NCBI GenBank assembly: GCA_958510875.1
Contig: OY294067.1
Span: 146,105,743-146,169,742 of the forward strand
DNA length: 64,000 nucleotides
From: Endomychus coccineus
Taxonomy: Eukaryota; Arthropoda; Insecta; Coleoptera; Endomychidae
Direction: 5' to 3'
Shown here piece by piece: positions 49,972 to 62,290 of the stretch. The stretch's first letter is position 1. Every line of letters starts with the position of its first letter. The position numbers were made by a program, and so were the translations under genes. The notes beneath the pieces were generated by a model. The model did no database searches, was not told the origin of the DNA, and saw only the letters and a list, made by a program, of their open reading frames with translations.

Positions 49972-50750
49972 ATTTTCTAGATTCACTTCCCAGTAAATCT
50001 ACTTTGTTACGACTTATTTCAATTTAATTGAAAGTGACGGGCAATATGTACATATTTTAGAGCTAAAATCATTAAAAAAATATATAATTAATTACTTTCA
50101 AATCCATTTTCATAATAATTTTAAATATATTAATTCACATATAAAATATATTGTAATCCATCTCTCCTTTATTATAAACTGCACCTTGATCTGATTTTAA
50201 TTTTTATAAAAATTAAGAATTTAATTTCTTATAAAATACTTTTCTACAATGGTATACAAACTATTAAATAAAGTAAAATTAATCGTGGATTATCAATTAT
50301 AGGACAGATTCCTCTGAAAAGACTAAAATACCGCCAAAATCTTTAATTTTTAAGAACTTAACTAATACTAATTTTGATTTATATTTTATAACTAAAATAA
50401 TAGGGTATCTAATCCTAGTTTATCTAAAAGCTTTCCAAACTTCATTAAATAAATAAAAATTTTATAAATTTAAAATTTCACTTAATAAATTTATATTTAA
50501 TTTTTAATAATATTTAAATTAATTTTATCAAAAAATATTATATTGCATTATTTGTTTAACCGCAACTGCTGGCACAAATTTTGTTAATACTTTCTTACGA
50601 TTTTAACAATAAAATTTTTTAAATTTTAATTGATTCCTACAAAAATTTACATGTAAATTAAACAAAAATATAATATAAAAGCTAGAATAAAACTTTATTA
50701 TAATTAAATAAAAAAACAGACATGAAATTAACTAAATAAATTAAAATAAA
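49972..50750 (-). pseudogene. rrnS: NUMT: small-subunit (12S) rRNA
   Basis: Minus strand. Conserved blocks seen on the plus strand: CTTTGTTACGACTTATTTC with GTGACGGGC near the 3' end, GGGTATCTAATCCTAGTTT and AACCGCAACTGCTGGCAC. The 5' end is placed by usual length. Confidence 0.85.
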
Positions 50751-52224
50751 ACATTAATTATTTATAAAAACAAATATTTTTAATAATAATAATATTAAAC
50801 AAATTAAATTATAACTAATAAAAAAATTTTTTATAAACATTTCAAAGCGTTTCTGCCTAAAGATTTTTTTTTTATTTATAATTACATCTTAAAAGTTTTT
50901 TTTTTCAAAAAAAAATTATTATTAAAATATTTATTAAACATTATAATTCCCTACAAATTAAAAAGTTAATTAATATTTAACAATTAATTAATTTACTCAT
51001 CAAAATTTTATTTATTTACAATTTAATTATTAATTATTATAATTCCCTACAAATTAAAATAATTAAAAATTAAATTAAAATGAATATTTTTATTCAATAA
51101 GTATATAATTTAATTCTTAATTATAATTCCCTACAAATTAAAATTAATTCTTAATTATAAATTTATTATATTCAAATATTATTTACAATTTAATTCTTAA
51201 TTATTTAAACTAATTTTTAAATATTAATTAAAACTTTATTTAATTTTAATAAATTAATAAACATACATTAAAATAAAATAAAAATTTAAAACTAATATTT
51301 AAATAAAAAATTTTTAATATAAATAAAATTTTTAATAAAATTATTTATAAATAAAAATATCAATATACAAAAAAATATAAAAATTAGTTTCAAATTTACA
51401 TATATATCTACATAAAAAAAAAATTCCCATATATAATATAACTTTATTTTATACTAATAAATAAATAAACATTAATTATATAAAATTTTATAGATTAATT
51501 CTTAATTATTAGAATAATTAAGAATTAAATTGTAAATAAATAAACTCTTTTTTTTTTTTTTTTTTTAACTATCGTATCTTTCTTAATAAATGATTTATAT
51601 TTTTATAATCAATAAGTTTTATATATTAATTAATAATTAAATTTAAATTTTAATATGATTTTATTAATAATAAATATATATATATTATAATATATAAATA
51701 TACTAATTATTTATACTATAATAATTTTAAATAATAGTATATATATATATATAAGAATTTAATATATTAATAAGATTTATTTAAAATATTATAATATACA
51801 AAATCTTATTATTCTTCTTTTCTTTTTTTGTATATAAATTTTTAAAGTTTATATACGAATGTTGTATACTAATTATACTAATAATGAATTAAACTGAATA
51901 TTATTAAATATAATATATATATATATAAGCCGTTATACATATATATACTTATATTATGTAAAGATTAAACCTTTATTATAGAAAACAAACTTGGCACTTT
52001 TCGAAGAAAAAAAAACTTCATATCTGACTTTTTCATCTAAAGCCCCAAAATCCAAAAAATTTTTTGCAAAAAAAAAAAAAAAAAAAAAAATTATGAAATT
52101 CTCGATATTTTAAAATTTCATCTATAACAAATTTTTGAAATTTTAAAAATTCTAATTTTTCTTTAGAAAATTTATTTAAACTTTTTATAAAGTTTATTGT
52201 TTTATTAATTGTTAAAAAAGATTT
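50751..52224 (+). pseudogene. NUMT: control region, copy 2 (complete)
   Basis: AT-rich region between 12S and tRNA-Ile. Three direct copies of TTATAATTCCCTACAAATTA (about 50,942, 51,038 and 51,120), a T run at about 51,547-51,566 followed by AACTATCGTATC, AT-dinucleotide runs and a 23-A run (about 52,070). Copy 1 has the same order but is interrupted by the LTR retrotransposon. Confidence 0.85.
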
Positions 52225-52294
52225 AATGAAGTGCCTGAAAAAGGACTATTTTGATAGAATAGATCATTTAGGTCAATCCTAACTTTATTACATT
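52225..52294 (+). pseudogene. trnI: NUMT: mitochondrial tRNA-Ile, copy 2
   Basis: As copy 1, with two extra T near its 3' side. Confidence 0.78.
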
Positions 52295-52355
52295 TAATAA
52301 AATCAAATTATCTCTTAGAATATCAAAAATTCTTGTACATCATATACTAAAATGT
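52295..52355 (-). pseudogene. trnQ: NUMT: mitochondrial tRNA-Gln, copy 2
   Basis: Identical in order and anticodon to copy 1. Confidence 0.75.
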
Positions 52356-52415
52356 AAAAGATAAGCTAAACAAGCTATTGGGTTCATACCCCACTTATAA
52401 AGGTATACCCCTTTT
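52356..52415 (+). pseudogene. trnM: NUMT: mitochondrial tRNA-Met, copy 2
   Basis: Same as copy 1 except one substitution near its 5' end. Confidence 0.78.
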
Positions 52416-52422
52416 CTTTTTA

Positions 52423-53905
52423 ATTATTAAATTCTATAAATTATTATTTTTTAATTCTATAATAATAGGAACTTTTATCTCAATTTCAGCTTATTCGTGA
52501 TTCTCTATATGAATCGGATTAGAAATTAATTTATTATCTTTTATTCCCCTACTAATAAAAGAAAAAGATATAATTTCATCAGAATCTGCATTAAAATATT
52601 TCATTATCCAGGCCTTAGCATCAATTATTCTACTATTTTCAATAATTTCAATTCTAATAAGAAAAGAATTCATTTTAAATAACTTATTTATTATAACAAT
52701 AAATTCTTCTTTTCTTACTAAAATAGGAGCTGCTCCTTTTCATTTTTGATTCCCTGAAGTAATGGAAGGATTAAATTGACTTAATTGTATAATTTTATTA
52801 ACCTGACAAAAAATTGCCCCAATAATTTTATTAATATACTCTTCAAAAATAAGAATATTTTATTTTTACATTATTATTTTATCAACAATTATTGGAGGAA
52901 TTATAGGTTTAAATCAAATTAGATTACGAAAAATTATAGCCTATTCTTCTATTAATCATTTAAGATGAATAATTACTTTAATTTTTATCAATCAATCTTT
53001 ATGATTTATTTATTTTATAATTTATTCATTAATTAATTTAAATATTACATTTATTTTTTATTTAACAAATACTTTTTATTTTCAACAATTAATTAGCATC
53101 AATTATTCTACTATTTTCAATAATTTCAATTCTAATAAGAAAAGAATTCATTTTAAATAACTTATTTATTATAACAATAAATTCTTCTTTTCTTACTAAA
53201 ATAGGAGCTGCTCCTTTTCATTTTTGATTCCCTGAAGTAATGGAAGGATTAAATTGACTTAATTGTATAATTTTATTAACCTGACAAAAAATTGCCCCAA
53301 TAATTTTATTAATATACTCTTCAAAAATAAGAATATTTTATTTTTACATTATTATTTTATCAACAATTATTGGAGGAATTATAGGTTTAAATCAAATTAG
53401 ATTACGAAAAATTATAGCCTATTCTTCTATTAATCATTTAAGATGAATAATTACTTTAATTTTTATCAATCAATCTTTATGATTTATTTATTTTATAATT
53501 TATTCATTAATTACTTTAAATATTACATTTATTTTTTATTTAACAAATACTTTTTATTTTCAACAATTAATTTCAATTTATAAATCAAATAAAAATTTAA
53601 AAATTCTTTTTTTTTTTAATTTTATATCTTTAGGAGGTCTTCCTCCTTTTTTAGGTTTCATTCCTAAATGAATTACAATCAATTTTATGATTTCAAGAAA
53701 TTTTATTTTTATTTCTTTTTTAATAGTAATTTTTACTTTAGTTTCTTTAAATTTTTACATTCGAATTATATTTAACTCAATAATAATTTCATCCTTAGAA
53801 AATTCTTTTTCTTCTTCAAAATTTTTTAATTTTTTTATTACTTTATCTAACTCAATCAATATTTTTAGTTTAATTCTTTGCACTTTAATTTTTAATTTAA
53901 CTTAA
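52423..53905 (+). pseudogene. nad2: NUMT: ND2, copy 2, with a 478-bp internal tandem duplication
   Basis: 52,617-53,094 is repeated at once from 53,095 (TTAGCATC at both joints). 478 is not a multiple of three, so the frame is lost after the repeat. GGLPPF is normal here, but NHLGW reads NHLSW in both repeats, so that change preceded the duplication. Confidence 0.88.
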
Positions 53906-53966
53906 AGGATTTAAGTTAAAAAAACTATTAACCTTCAAAGTTAAAATTAAATATTAATTTAAGCCT
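53904..53966 (+). pseudogene. trnW: NUMT: mitochondrial tRNA-Trp, copy 2
   Basis: Same structure as copy 1. Confidence 0.75.
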
Positions 53967-54023
53967 TAGAATTTAATTCAACTTTAAATTTGCAATTTAA
54001 AATCATTTTTGAATATAAGACTA
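53966..54023 (-). pseudogene. trnC: NUMT: mitochondrial tRNA-Cys, copy 2
   Basis: Minus strand, same as copy 1 with two substitutions. Confidence 0.72.
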
Positions 54024-54025
54024 TT

Positions 54026-54091
54026 TGATAAAGAGATTTTTTATCTATAAATAAATTTACAATTTATTGCCTAATTTCAGCCACTTTATCG
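54026..54091 (-). pseudogene. trnY: NUMT: mitochondrial tRNA-Tyr, copy 2
   Basis: Minus strand, same as copy 1. Confidence 0.75.
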
Positions 54092-55625
<1,534 letters not shown>

Positions 55626-55630
<5 letters not shown>

Positions 55631-55689
55631 TATGGCAGAATAGTGCATTGGACTTAAACCCCAATTATAAAAGAGTTTCTTTTTTTTAG
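55626..55689 (+). pseudogene. trnL2: NUMT: mitochondrial tRNA-Leu(UUR), copy 2
   Basis: Same as copy 1 with one substitution. Confidence 0.8.
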
Positions 55690-55691
55690 AA

Positions 55692-56390
55692 ATAACAACT
55701 TGAAAAACTACAATACTTCAAGATAGTTCATCACCCCTCATAGAACAACTAATTTATTTTCATGACCACACCCTTTTAATTTTAACAATTATTGTAATTT
55801 TAGTAAGTTATTTAATATTAAGAATTCTTTTTAATAAATTTTCTTATCGATTATTACTTGATGGACAAATAATTGAATTAATTTGAACAATTACTCCTGC
55901 TTTAATTTTAATTTTTATTGCTTTACCTTCTTTACATTTAATTTATATTTTAGATGAAGTGAATAATCCATTAATTTCTATTAAATCTATTGGTCATCAA
56001 TGATATTGATCTTATGAATACTCAGATTTTAAAAATATTGAATTTGATTCATATATAAACCCAACAAATTCTATAAAAAATTTTAATTTTCGTTTATTAG
56101 AAGTTGATAATCGAATAGTTTTACCTTTTAACTCTAAAATTCGTTTGATTGCATCTTCAAGAGATGTAATTCATTCATGAACTATTCCTTCTTTAGGAGT
56201 AAAAATTGATGCATCACCCGGACGTTTAAATCAAATAAGATTTTCTTTAAATCGATCAGGATTTTTTTTTGGACAATGTTCAGAAATTTGTGGAACTAAT
56301 CATAGATTTATACCTATTATAATTGAAAGAATTTCACCAAAATATTTTATTAATTGAATTTATAATAATTCATTAGATGGCTGAAAGTAA
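55692..56390 (+). pseudogene. cox2: NUMT: COX2, copy 2, open
   Basis: As copy 1; the second codon is Thr (ACA) instead of Ala and MKKFN reads MKNFN. Confidence 0.87.
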
Positions 56391-56440
56391 GCATTGGTCT
56401 CTTAAACCACTTTATAGTATTTAACAATTACTTTTAATGA
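56371..56440 (+). pseudogene. trnK: NUMT: mitochondrial tRNA-Lys, copy 2
   Basis: Same as copy 1. Confidence 0.78.
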
Positions 56441-56505
56441 AAAATTTAGTTAATATATAACATTAATTTGTCAAATTAAAATAATTAATTATTTAATAAT
56501 TTTTA
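56440..56505 (+). pseudogene. trnD: NUMT: mitochondrial tRNA-Asp, copy 2
   Basis: Same as copy 1. Confidence 0.78.
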
Positions 56506-56664
56506 ATTCCTCAAATAGCACCTATAAATTGAATTAATTTATTTATTTATTTTGTAATATTATTTATTATCCTAAACTCAATTAATTATTTTAACTACTT
56601 AAAAATACCAAACCTAAATTCAAATTTAGTTTCTAAGATATTAAAAAATAACTGAAAATGATAA
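56506..56664 (+). pseudogene. atp8: NUMT: ATP8, copy 2
   Basis: Open, 52 codons plus TAA; one silent change against copy 1. Confidence 0.83.
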
Positions 56665-56865
56665 TAAACTTATTTTCATCTTTTGATCCTTCTACAAATA
56701 TTTTATCTTCAAATTGAACTAGGTCCCTTATTATTTTTTTAATTATTCCTCAAATATTTTGATTAATTCCTACTCGATTTAATTATATTTTTAATAAAAT
56801 TTTTATTTCTTTAAATAATGAAATAAAAGTTTTAATACCAAAAAATAATTTCGGAAGAACCTTAA
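56658..56865 (+). pseudogene. atp6: NUMT: ATP6, copy 2, cut after about 69 codons
   Basis: Matches copy 1 up to CCTTAA at 56,860-56,865, then switches to PLE family D. This is the right edge of the mitochondrial insertion. Confidence 0.88.
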
Positions 56866-58368
56866 CACTTCATCGAACGCATAAAGAACATAAAGCTGGA
56901 ACCTGGCCACATGCTCGTGAGCTTCGACATCGTTTCACTCTTCACTAATATCCCCATCGATGAGGCCGTCGAAATTATCCAGAAGAAATACCAGATACGA
57001 AAGGACATCATCGAACTTACCAAACACTGCCTCAAAAATACGTACTTCATCTACAAGGACCAAAGATACAAACAAATTGAAGGGGCGCCGATGGGATCAC
57101 CCTTATCCCCAGTATTAGCCAACCTGTTTATGACAGACTTTGAAGAACGAGCCATCCAAACAGCCAGCCAAAAACCAAAACTATGGCTACGATACGTAGA
57201 CGATACGTTTGTTATCTGAACTCACGGAGAAGCCGCACTGACAAAATTTCTGAGCCACATAAACAGGATTCACAAAAAAAAAAAACTCAAGTTCACAATG
57301 GAGATCGAGAAGGACAACGAACTACCCTTCCTAGACGTTCTTGTGAGCAAGACAAACGGCAGAATAGGACACACCATATACAGGAAGCAACACACACGAA
57401 TCGTTACTTGAACGCCCAGTCACATCACCATCCAGCACAACTCCAATCCGTAATAAAAACACTCATAACCAGATCAGACCGACTAACCGACAATGACCAC
57501 AAACAACAAGAAATGCAGACAATACAAACCACGCTACAACAAAACGGGTTCTCAAAAGACAATATCAGACGAGCACTAAGACCACGACGCCAGACAGATC
57601 GAACCACAGAAGAAGAAAAAGGAGAACCTGTCGCCAAAGCCCATCTGCCATACGTCAAAGGTACTACAGAGAAGATCAGCAGAATTCTCAAAAAACACAA
57701 CATTGAGACAAGTTTCAAAACGACAAGAAAGACTGGTCAAGTACTGCCTAACGCTAAATCCAAAATAAATCTGGAAACACAAGGGGTCTACGAAATACCA
57801 TGCAAAGATTGCGGAGGAAGCTACATAGGACAAACTAACAGAAGAATCAACATTCGACGTGAAGAACACCGCAATGCAGTCGCAAAGCAAGAAACAACAT
57901 CATCACTTGCCGAACATGTGAGGAAAACTTCACATGAAATCGATTTTGACAACACCCGAGTCCTAGCCAGCCTGGAACACAAAAGAAAACGCATCATAAG
58001 AGAAGCTATCGAAATCGAGAAGCGACCTTCAAATCTCAATACAAGAGATGATACACAGAGATTACCAACTGCTTGGAAACCAGCCCTTCAACCACCCAGG
58101 AGAACAGTCAACCAGACTAATTCAACGGACCGGCAAACTCGCTCGAACGCAACGAACCGACAAAATCATCCAGATGTAACAAGGATACATAAAACACCAA
58201 CAGGATCAACGGAGATCAGTTTCAAGTTAACTCGAAGCAGAGCAGCAGCCCTGAAGAGGAGACCTGAAGATGGCACATGAGATTGTGCCGAAACGTCGTC
58301 ATATCAACGGTTTCTATCGAAACCAATCTACGACAACGCGGAGTATATCCCGGCAACCCAATACAGCA
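56866..58368 (+). pseudogene. Penelope-like element family D, 5'-truncated
   Basis: Starts in the RT at motif A (MLVSFDIVSLFTNIPIDEAV), then GAPMGSPLSPVLANLF and LRYVDDTFVI, with TGA at 57,217 where a Trp is expected. Thumb (NELPFLDVLVSK) with a shift between 57,250 and 57,390, then an open frame to 58,280 containing the linker (LPYVKGTTEKISRILKKHNI) and a complete GIY-YIG nuclease (GVYEIPCKDCGGSYIGQTNR, RREEHRNAV, LAEHVRKTSHEIDFD). Codon use is more GC-rich than in families A, B, C and E. A canonical hammerhead lies at the 3' end, which meets a TA tract. The 5' end joins mitochondrial ATP6. Confidence 0.85.
58264..58297 (+). ncRNA. Hammerhead ribozyme motif, family D
   Basis: CTGAAGA, T, stem II GGCACA/TGTGCC with loop TGAGAT, pattern ending GCCGAAAC, GTC; stem I GAC/GTC. 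Invariant core present; it overlaps the end of the coding frame. Confidence 0.75.
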
Positions 58369-58387
58369 TATATATATATATATATAT

Positions 58388-58445
<58 letters not shown>

Positions 58446-58449
58446 TATA
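58369..58449. repeat. (TA)n tract
   Basis: TA tract with ATTATA and GTATA interruptions between the family D end and the tRNA-bearing array. Confidence 0.92.
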
Positions 58450-59061
58450 ACAAGTTTAAAGTTTCTTTGCCTAATTGGCCACTATCGTGTATGTAACTTA
58501 AGAGATATAGAATTAAATTTTCTGAATTATGAAGATAACTTAGATAATTTAACAGGATTATAAATATGAATAAACGTAAAAGACTGAACCATAGGCGGGA
58601 TTTGAACCCACATTTCTGGATTTCCAGTCCAGGGTGTTTACCAATTACACCACTTCGGTCCTATTAGATTTTTATATTTTTGTAAATATAAACCTCTGAA
58701 AGGATAGTAGATCATTGATGAACACAATGCGATTCGATGCCCTACCATAGATCAACTATTCACGCATATTCATCTAAAGTTCAGTCGTTTTTTGAAGTAA
58801 GGATTGTAGGTTAGTACTGCTATGGTTGGCAGTTACTTGACAGTTCTTATTCAAATGACAGCATCCCTGGTTCTTATATATTTCAATAGAACTGACTGAG
58901 AATTGTTCTGGTTAATTATAAACAAGTTTAAAGTTTCTTTGCCTAATTGGCCACTATCGTGTATGTAACTTAAGAGATAAAGAATTAAATTTCCTGAATT
59001 ATGAAGATAACTTAGATAATTTAACATAGGATTATAAAGATGAATAAACGTAAAAGACTGA
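58450..59061 (-). repeat. tRNA-bearing unit array, minus-strand block
   Basis: One full unit of about 472 bp (58,450-58,921) and the beginning of a second, ending near 59,061. The order on the minus strand is tRNA-like head, AT-rich arm with ACGATAGTGGCCAATTAGGC, then a spacer. Bounded by (TA)n on the left, and fused head to head with the plus block on the right. Confidence 0.78.
58585..58661 (-). tRNA. tRNA-like sequence (anticodon loop GGA), probable SINE-type head
   Basis: Minus strand; same as the copy at 59,263 but box B is GGTTCAAATCC. Lacks the long variable arm expected for a true tRNA-Ser. Confidence 0.5.
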
Positions 59062-59262
59062 GCTGTCATTTGAATAAGAACTGTCAAGTAACTGCCAACC
59101 ATAGCAGTACTAACCTACAATCCTTACTTCAAAAAACGACTGAACTTTAGATGAATATGCGTGAATAGTTGATCTATGGTAGGGCATCGAATCGCATTGT
59201 GTTCATCAATGATCTACTATCCTTTCAGAGGTTTATATTTACAAAAATATAAAAATCTAATA

Positions 59263-59339
59263 GGACCGAAGTGGTGTAATTGGTAAACACCCTGGACTGG
59301 AAATCCAGAAATGTGGGTTCGAATCCCGCCTATGGTTCA
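59263..59339 (+). tRNA. tRNA-like sequence (anticodon loop GGA) with intact Pol III boxes
   Basis: D-stem GTGT/ACAC, anticodon stem CTGGA/TCCAG with loop CTGGAAA, T-arm GTGGG-TTCGAAT-CCCGC. Box A TGGTGTAATTGG and box B GGTTCGAATCC match consensus. The acceptor stem pairs imperfectly, and no long variable arm is present although the anticodon would be for Ser, so a tRNA-derived repeat head is likelier than a working tRNA. Confidence 0.55.
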
Positions 59340-59736
59340 GTCTTTTACGTTTATTCATCTTTATAATCCTATGTTAAATTATCTAAGTTATCTTCATAAT
59401 TCAGAAAATTTAATTCTATATCTCTTGAGTTACATACACGATAGTGGCCAATTAGGCAAAGAAACTTTAAACTTGTTTATAATTAACCAGAACAATTCTC
59501 AGTCAGTTCTATTGAAATATATAAGAACCAGGGATGCTGTCATTTGAATAAGAACTGTCAAGTAACTGCCAACCATAGCAGTACTAACCTACAATCCTTA
59601 CTTCAAAAAACGACTGAACTTTAGATGAATATGCGTGAATAGTTGATCTATGGTAGGGCATCGAATCGCATTGTGTTCATCAATGATCTACTATCCTTTC
59701 AGAGGTTTATATTTACAAAAATATAAAAATCTAATA

Positions 59737-59813
59737 GGACCGAAGTGGTGTAATTGGTAAACACCCTGGACTGGAAATCCAGAAATGTGGGTTCGAATCC
59801 CGCCTATGGTTCA
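59737..59813 (+). tRNA. tRNA-like sequence (anticodon loop GGA), second plus copy
   Basis: Identical to 59,263-59,339. Confidence 0.55.
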
Positions 59814-59903
59814 GTCTTTTACGTTTATTCATCTTTATAATCCTATGTTAAATTATCTAAGTTATCTTCATAATTCAGAAAATTTAATTCTATATCTCTT
59901 AAG

Positions 59904-59905
<2 letters not shown>

Positions 59906-59945
<40 letters not shown>

Positions 59946-60027
59946 TCGGTTTTTAGCCACGCAGTTCGAGGACACCCTGTATATAATATATATTTTTATA
60001 TATATTTATATATATATATATATATAG
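59906..60027. repeat. Two (TA)n tracts around a short repeat scrap
   Basis: 59,906-59,943 and about 59,979-60,027 are TA-rich. Between them lies a scrap ending in GAGGACACCCTGTATA, a motif I recall from ends of dispersed insect repeats, though I cannot assign it. Confidence 0.7.
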
Positions 60028-60046
60028 CTTCAGGTTTACGTAAGCG

Positions 60047-60266
60047 TTATATGTTGTGTTCGGTTGCCGGGATATACTCCGCGTTGTCGTGGATTGGTTT
60101 CGATAGAAACCGTTGATATGACGACGTTTCGGCACAATCTCATGTGTCATCTTCAGGTCTTCTCTTCAGGGCTGCTGCTCTGCTTCGAGTTAACTTGAAA
60201 CTGATCTCCGATGATCCTGCTGGTGTTTTATGTATCCTTGTTACGTCTGGATGATTTTGCCGGTTC
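60047..60266 (-). pseudogene. PLE family D 3'-end fragment, minus strand
   Basis: Reverse complement of about 58,145-58,368 with several differences: coding tail, hammerhead region and terminus, facing a TA tract. No endonuclease or RT remains. Confidence 0.8.
60123..60156 (-). ncRNA. Hammerhead ribozyme motif, family D
   Basis: Minus strand; core CTGAAGA, GAAAC and GTC intact; stem II has one mismatch (GACACA against TGTGCC). Confidence 0.68.
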
Positions 60267-60299
60267 AGACGTATCGTGCAGAATTTTTTATACACTTTG

Positions 60300-61170
60300 T
60301 TGATTTTCCCAAGGTGTTTAATTTTCTATTTATTGAATTGATAATTTCAATGCTTTGATCCAACGAAGTGTTTCGCTTCTCAAATTTCGTAATTTATTTT
60401 GCAATATTTGAAAAATTTGTTTGGAAATGTGACAAATGACTTTTTAATAACGTATTTTTCAAAACTTCCACACATTCCCTTATAGCATCTGAGCTATCTA
60501 CACCGAAACTACAAATGACGTCTGTAATTCTCTCAAAATTATCTGTTATGAACAGAATTTAACCACGTTCTCCATCTAGCTATCACAGGTTCAGGTGGTA
60601 AAGGCACATGAGGAACGATCTTTATACACCTGTATTCGTAGAGGGGCTTTTGAAAATATATTTTTTTCATTTCTGATACAAGACTATTGACCATTGGAAA
60701 TTCTGTCCTCATTTTTTCTGCTACTCTATTTAGAGCGTGTGCTGAACAAGTAACATGTATTTAATTTGGAAAAAATATTTCCGAATTTTGTCCAGATCAT
60801 ATATGGCGCAGCATCACTTAACAATAGCAAAAATTTTTCTGCTGGTATCGGCTCTGGTAAAAAAAAGTTAAGAGATTCATTTACAAATCTAGGAATAGTT
60901 AGATTGTTAGTTTTTTGCAACTCCTTAACGTAAAATGAAAATGTGGTGCTACATTCACTTCCGTTTGAGCTTCCTATAACCAAGTTTTCAATATACCGTC
61001 CTTTAACATCAGTCGTCTCGTCAATAGATATCCATACTGAATTATTCCCAATCGCAGTTTTAATCGTTCCAACAGTAAATTGCATGTTGTAATCAACCTA
61101 TTTTCCTTGTATGATCGTAGCAGAAGAGACCTGAACATCTTTGCAGTACTTGGTTGAAAATTTTTCATCC
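60300..61170 (-). pseudogene. hAT-like transposase relic
   Basis: Minus-strand blocks in order: FQPSTAKMF; SVWISIDETTDVKGRYIENL; FLLLLSDAAPYMIW; CSAHALNRVAEKMR (another frame, about 60,735); PPEPVIARWRTWLNSV (about 60,590); then ERITDVICSFGVDSSDAIRE. This order is typical of hAT-related transposases common in insect genomes (DETTD near the first catalytic Asp, RWxTWL in the C-terminal half). Several frameshifts; no terminal repeats seen. Confidence 0.65.
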
Positions 61171-61574
61171 TATTTCACAATTAGGATATTGCAGTCGACA
61201 AGAAAACTGCATAGATTCTTATTGAAATCATGTTGGTTCGAAAACTTTGTTTGATTTGTAGGGTGGTAACACAAATTCTGAAAATTTGTTAAGCCTTCGG
61301 GAAAAATCGTATTGATTACAAGACGGCAATCTGCTTATCGCTCAGTACGGTCTATTGTCGTATTATGCTAATAGCGATATGGGGTATTTGCGAGGGATAC
61401 ATACTTCGCTTATTTCATTACCTGTTTCCACAGATGTTCGTCCATATTGAAAATGTTTATTTTTTGCAGAAATCCGAAAATACCTGGAAATATGAACTTT
61501 TAATGACTGCATATAGAATTTATTCAAAACATGCAAATATGCACTTAATAACTTAATCGGGAAGAAACTGAACA
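61171..61574. other. No recognisable feature
   Basis: I see nothing that can be assigned between the two relics. Confidence 0.4.
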
Positions 61575-62290
61575 CTAATCATAGAAATACCTGACTACAC
61601 ATATACCTGAGCGTTTATATAGACGCCATGCCCTGGCCTTAGACTTTACACTCCTCATCAGGTTAGAGTCAAACCATGGAGGATAAGACCGAGAAAAATG
61701 AACCCTCGTTTTTGGCACGAACATATCCAATACCGAATAAATCGTTTCATAAAAACCAGAGCAAGCACTATCAACATCAGAAAACTCGTTCAAATAAGAC
61801 CAGTCGATGGTACCAAAATGATTATATAAACCGACAAAGTCGGCATTTTTAAAACAATACCTAAAAGAAGGAGTGGTGCATGCCCTAACATTCTCACAAG
61901 AAGTTCCGATATTAACCAGCAACTCCACCGCCGGGTGATAAGTATCCTCAGGTAATAAAACATCCGAGGATCTCTGTAGAGATATTGATAAGTTGCTATA
62001 GACTAGATCCAGGATTCTCCCATCAGCATTGATGACATCATTATAATGTGTGAGATCAAAAAAGTTTTGTAGATTATCCAAAACCTGCATAGTAGGCGTA
62101 AGACGAAGACCGCTGTCAAGAACAGCTTTAAACTCCGGGACGTTGAAGTCGCCCATCAGGATCACTTTGGCAGACATCATGAACTCCAGGGAACATAAGA
62201 TGTCGAAAAGGCCGTCGTAATAATGCTTAGCAGCTCTTGGTGGAATGTATAAAAGTACGAGATAAAAACAATGATGGTTGATGACAGTTT
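61575..62290 (-). pseudogene. LINE apurinic-type endonuclease fragment
   Basis: Minus strand: YLVLLYIPPRAAKHYYDGLF, VILMGDFNVPEF, DGRILDLVYSN, DTYHPAVELLVN and YPPWFDSNLMRSVK. The GDFN and DLVxSN motifs and the trailing YPPWF are standard for the N-terminal APE-type endonuclease of jockey/CR1-like LINE ORF2. The frame 62,180-61,575 is open, but the RT is missing. Not the missing part of the LINE at 28-30 kb as far as position and orientation show. Confidence 0.75.

Larger units (their letters stand above)
59062..59905 (+). repeat. tRNA-bearing unit array, plus-strand block
   Basis: Two units with a period of 474 bp (tRNA-like heads at 59,263 and 59,737). The sequence is nearly identical between units and to the inverted block, so the array is young or homogenised. 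It ends in (TA)n at 59,906, inside the AT-rich arm. Confidence 0.8.

Noticed and set aside
59263..59813. Functional nuclear tRNA-Ser genes
   Set aside because: No long variable arm, weak acceptor stem, and embedding in a 474-bp repeat fit a tRNA-derived repeat better.
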